This document shows, piece after piece, positions 18,949 to 20,345 of a stretch of DNA of 20,345 nt. Source of the stretch: an uncultured Actinomycetes bacterium (GTDB taxonomy: Bacteria > Actinomycetota > Thermoleophilia > Solirubrobacterales > 70-9); assembly GCA_937907435.1 (NCBI GenBank), contig CALCIA010000060.1, positions 1-20,345 of the forward strand, given 5' to 3'. Position 1 is the stretch's first letter. Every line of letters starts with the position of its first letter. The notes below the pieces were generated by a model. It saw only the letters and a list, made by a program, of their open reading frames with translations, had not been told where the DNA came from and searched no databases. The position numbers were made by a program, and so were the translations under genes.

Positions 18949-20250
18949 TTGAAATGGTTATCCCGGATAGCGGTGGACGTCCAGCCTTTGCGCGAGTCAC
19001 GCGACTTCCGGCTGGTGACGATCGGCGCCGTGGTCACCGGCCTCGGGTCCCAGGCGGCGCTGGTGGCGCTGCCCTACCAGGTGTTCGTGATCACCGGCTC
19101 GGCCTTCCTCACCGGCCTGATCGGTCTCGCCGAGCTCGGCCCGCTGATCGTCGCCTCGCTCTTCGGCGGCGCGCTCGCCGACCGGTTCGAACGCCGCCGG
19201 CTGCTGCTGCTCTGCCAGTACGCGCTGGTCGCGATCGCCGCCGCGCTCGCCGTGGCCGCGGCGACCGGCCCGCCGCCGGTCTGGATCCTCTTCGTCCTCG
19301 CCGCGGCGATGGCGGGCGCCTCGGCGATCGAGCGGGTCGTCGCCTCGGCGATCGTCCCCAAGACGGTCTCGCAGGAGCTGCTCCCGGCGGCGATCTCGCT
19401 CACCTACGGGCTCTACCAGCTGACGATGGTCGCCGGGCCCGGCCTCGGCGGCATCCTGATCTCGCTCTTCGGCCTCACCACTCCCTACGCGGTGGACGCG
19501 GTCAGCTGCCTCGGCATGGTGGCCGCGGCGGCGATGATGTCGCGGCAGCCGCCCGCCCCGCGCGAGGCGCCCGAGTCCGTCCTGCGCTCGATCCGCTCCG
19601 GCATCGCCTACCTGCGCAAGCTGCCCGCGGTGACGGCGGGCTTCGTGATCGACCTCTTCGCGATGACCTTCGGCATGCCGCGCGCCCTCTTCCCGGTCCT
19701 GGCGCTGACCGTCTACCACGCGGGCGCGGCCGGGACCGGCCTCCTCTACGCCGCGGTCGCGGCGGGCTCGACCGTCGCCGCGCTGACCACCGGCTGGATG
19801 TCCCACGCCCGCCGGCTCGGCCGCATCGTCCTCGTCTGCGTCGGCCTCTGGGGCATCCTCATCGCCGCCGCCGGCCTCGTGGACAACATCTGGCCCGCCG
19901 CCGTCCTCTTCGCCCTCGCCGGCGCCGCCGACTCGGTCAGCGCCGTCTGCCGCAGCACGATGATGCAGACCCTGACCACGGACGAGATGCGCGGCCGCGT
20001 CTCCTCCGTCTACAGCCTCGTGGTCGCCGGCGGCCCCCGCCTCGGCGACGTCGAGTCAGGCAGCGTCGCGGCCCTCACCAGCCCCGCCTTCTCGGTCGTC
20101 TCCGGCGGCCTCACCTGCCTCGCCTCCGTAGGTGTAGTCGCCCTCGCCTTCCCCCAACTGGCCGCCTACGACTCTGCGGAGGTCGGCCGCGAAGGGGTGG
20201 CCAGGCAGAGCTTGGAGGACGAGGCGCTGGAGTCGAGTGAGTTGATTTAG
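18949..20250 (+). CDS. MFS transporter of the EntS/MFS_3 type
   Basis: A 433-residue transporter with about twelve predicted membrane helices. It begins with LRESRDFRLVTIGAVVTGLGSQAALVALPYQVFVITGSAF, the signature opening of the DHA3/MFS_3 group (enterobactin exporter EntS-like), followed by GALADRFERRRLLLLCQ, the loop 2-3 motif of MFS proteins. Later it has MQTLTTDEMRGRVSSVYSLVVAGGPRLGDVESG, the conserved cytoplasmic loop of this group. Members export siderophores, drugs or other small molecules with protons. The TTG at 18949 is preferred because AVDVQPLRESRDF aligns with the usual family N-terminus and TACGTT is upstream; GTG at 18973 is the alternative. The substrate is unknown. The gene is followed at once by the terminal hairpin repeat. 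Confidence 0.9.
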   Translation: MKWLSRIAVDVQPLRESRDFRLVTIGAVVTGLGSQAALVALPYQVFVITGSAFLTGLIGLAELGPLIVASLFGGALADRFERRRLLLLCQYALVAIAAALAVAAATGPPPVWILFVLAAAMAGASAIERVVASAIVPKTVSQELLPAAISLTYGLYQLTMVAGPGLGGILISLFGLTTPYAVDAVSCLGMVAAAAMMSRQPPAPREAPESVLRSIRSGIAYLRKLPAVTAGFVIDLFAMTFGMPRALFPVLALTVYHAGAAGTGLLYAAVAAGSTVAALTTGWMSHARRLGRIVLVCVGLWGILIAAAGLVDNIWPAAVLFALAGAADSVSAVCRSTMMQTLTTDEMRGRVSSVYSLVVAGGPRLGDVESGSVAALTSPAFSVVSGGLTCLASVGVVALAFPQLAAYDSAEVGREGVARQSLEDEALESSELI

Positions 20251-20257
20251 GGGATCT

Positions 20258-20345
20258 AGGGACGGGGACCCGCAAGCTGTCGCCCGGATAACGGACGCGC
20301 CCCTCTCGCCACGGCCCGGGCAGGCTGTGGCCGTGGCGAGAGGGG
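20258..20345. repeat. Right copy of the 88-nt hairpin repeat, inverted
   Basis: It is the reverse complement of 19-106 with four differences by eye. Its hairpin (20300-20345) has perfect 17-nt arms and the same 12-nt loop in reverse complement. At the position where the left copy has a C:A mismatch, this copy is fully paired. It starts 8 nt after the MFS stop codon and reaches the window edge, so it may continue. Confidence 0.8.

Noticed and set aside
19..20345. 20-kb composite transposon with terminal inverted repeats
   Set aside because: The inverted copies are hairpin repeats, there is no transposase or target duplication, and the enclosed genes look like ordinary chromosomal genes.
1..20345. 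tRNA or rRNA genes
   Set aside because: No TPsiC-type GGTTCRANYCC motif with a matching acceptor stem and no rRNA signature was found by reading the gaps.

Overview
The window is very GC-rich with strong GC3 bias, uses many GTG/TTG starts and packs genes tightly on both strands. The gene content (SOS mutasome with DnaE2 and an ImuB-like protein, Gram-positive-type LexA box, short sugar transferase, TetR expansions) fits a high-GC actinobacterium. The protein style resembles Thermoleophilia/Solirubrobacterales; that placement is inference from remembered homologues, not a search.

Layout. 1-204: intergenic hairpin repeat. 205-4263: tatA, then a cell-surface glycan block with a divergent GT2 glycosyltransferase and an overlapping GT4 / membrane GT2 / undecaprenyl-phosphate sugar transferase operon. 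4263-5921: a palindromic repeat, a GNAT acetyltransferase and a translationally coupled FemAB/GNAT-like protein. 5921-6158: a 117-nt inverted repeat between convergent genes. 6159-8533 (minus): metF and a sugar-porter MFS transporter. 8808-11046: a crotonase-fold enoyl-CoA hydratase and two tandem paralogous TetR regulators. 11047-11645: a 600-nt gene-free stretch rich in dyads. 11646-12200 (minus): a ParE/RelE-like toxin with a ribbon-helix-helix antitoxin. 12240-17065 (minus): imuB-like gene, DUF6504-like gene and dnaE2 behind a LexA box. 17118-18892 (minus): SDR and zinc-free quinone oxidoreductase, coupled by ATGA. 18949-20250: an MFS_3-type exporter. 20258-20345: an inverted copy of the repeat at the left end.

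The main signal not explained by genes is a set of palindromic elements of matched design. Four copies have a 43-nt core hairpin with a TAT trinucleotide at or next to the apex. One (4268-4310) is intergenic and its sister (15380-15422) lies in frame inside dnaE2. A different-armed one (5164-5206) lies in frame inside the FemAB-like gene, and a relative (11542-11584) lies in the gene-free stretch with a compensatory arm change. A looser fifth relative is at 11340-11389. An unrelated GC palindrome sits in the shortened N-terminus of the imuB-like gene. This looks like a protein-invading palindromic repeat system, analogous in behaviour to Rickettsia palindromic elements but in a high-GC actinobacterium.

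A second recurrent signal is a -10-like hexamer 5-9 nt upstream of the start codon of nearly every operon-leading gene. This points to widespread leaderless transcripts and was used to choose several starts.
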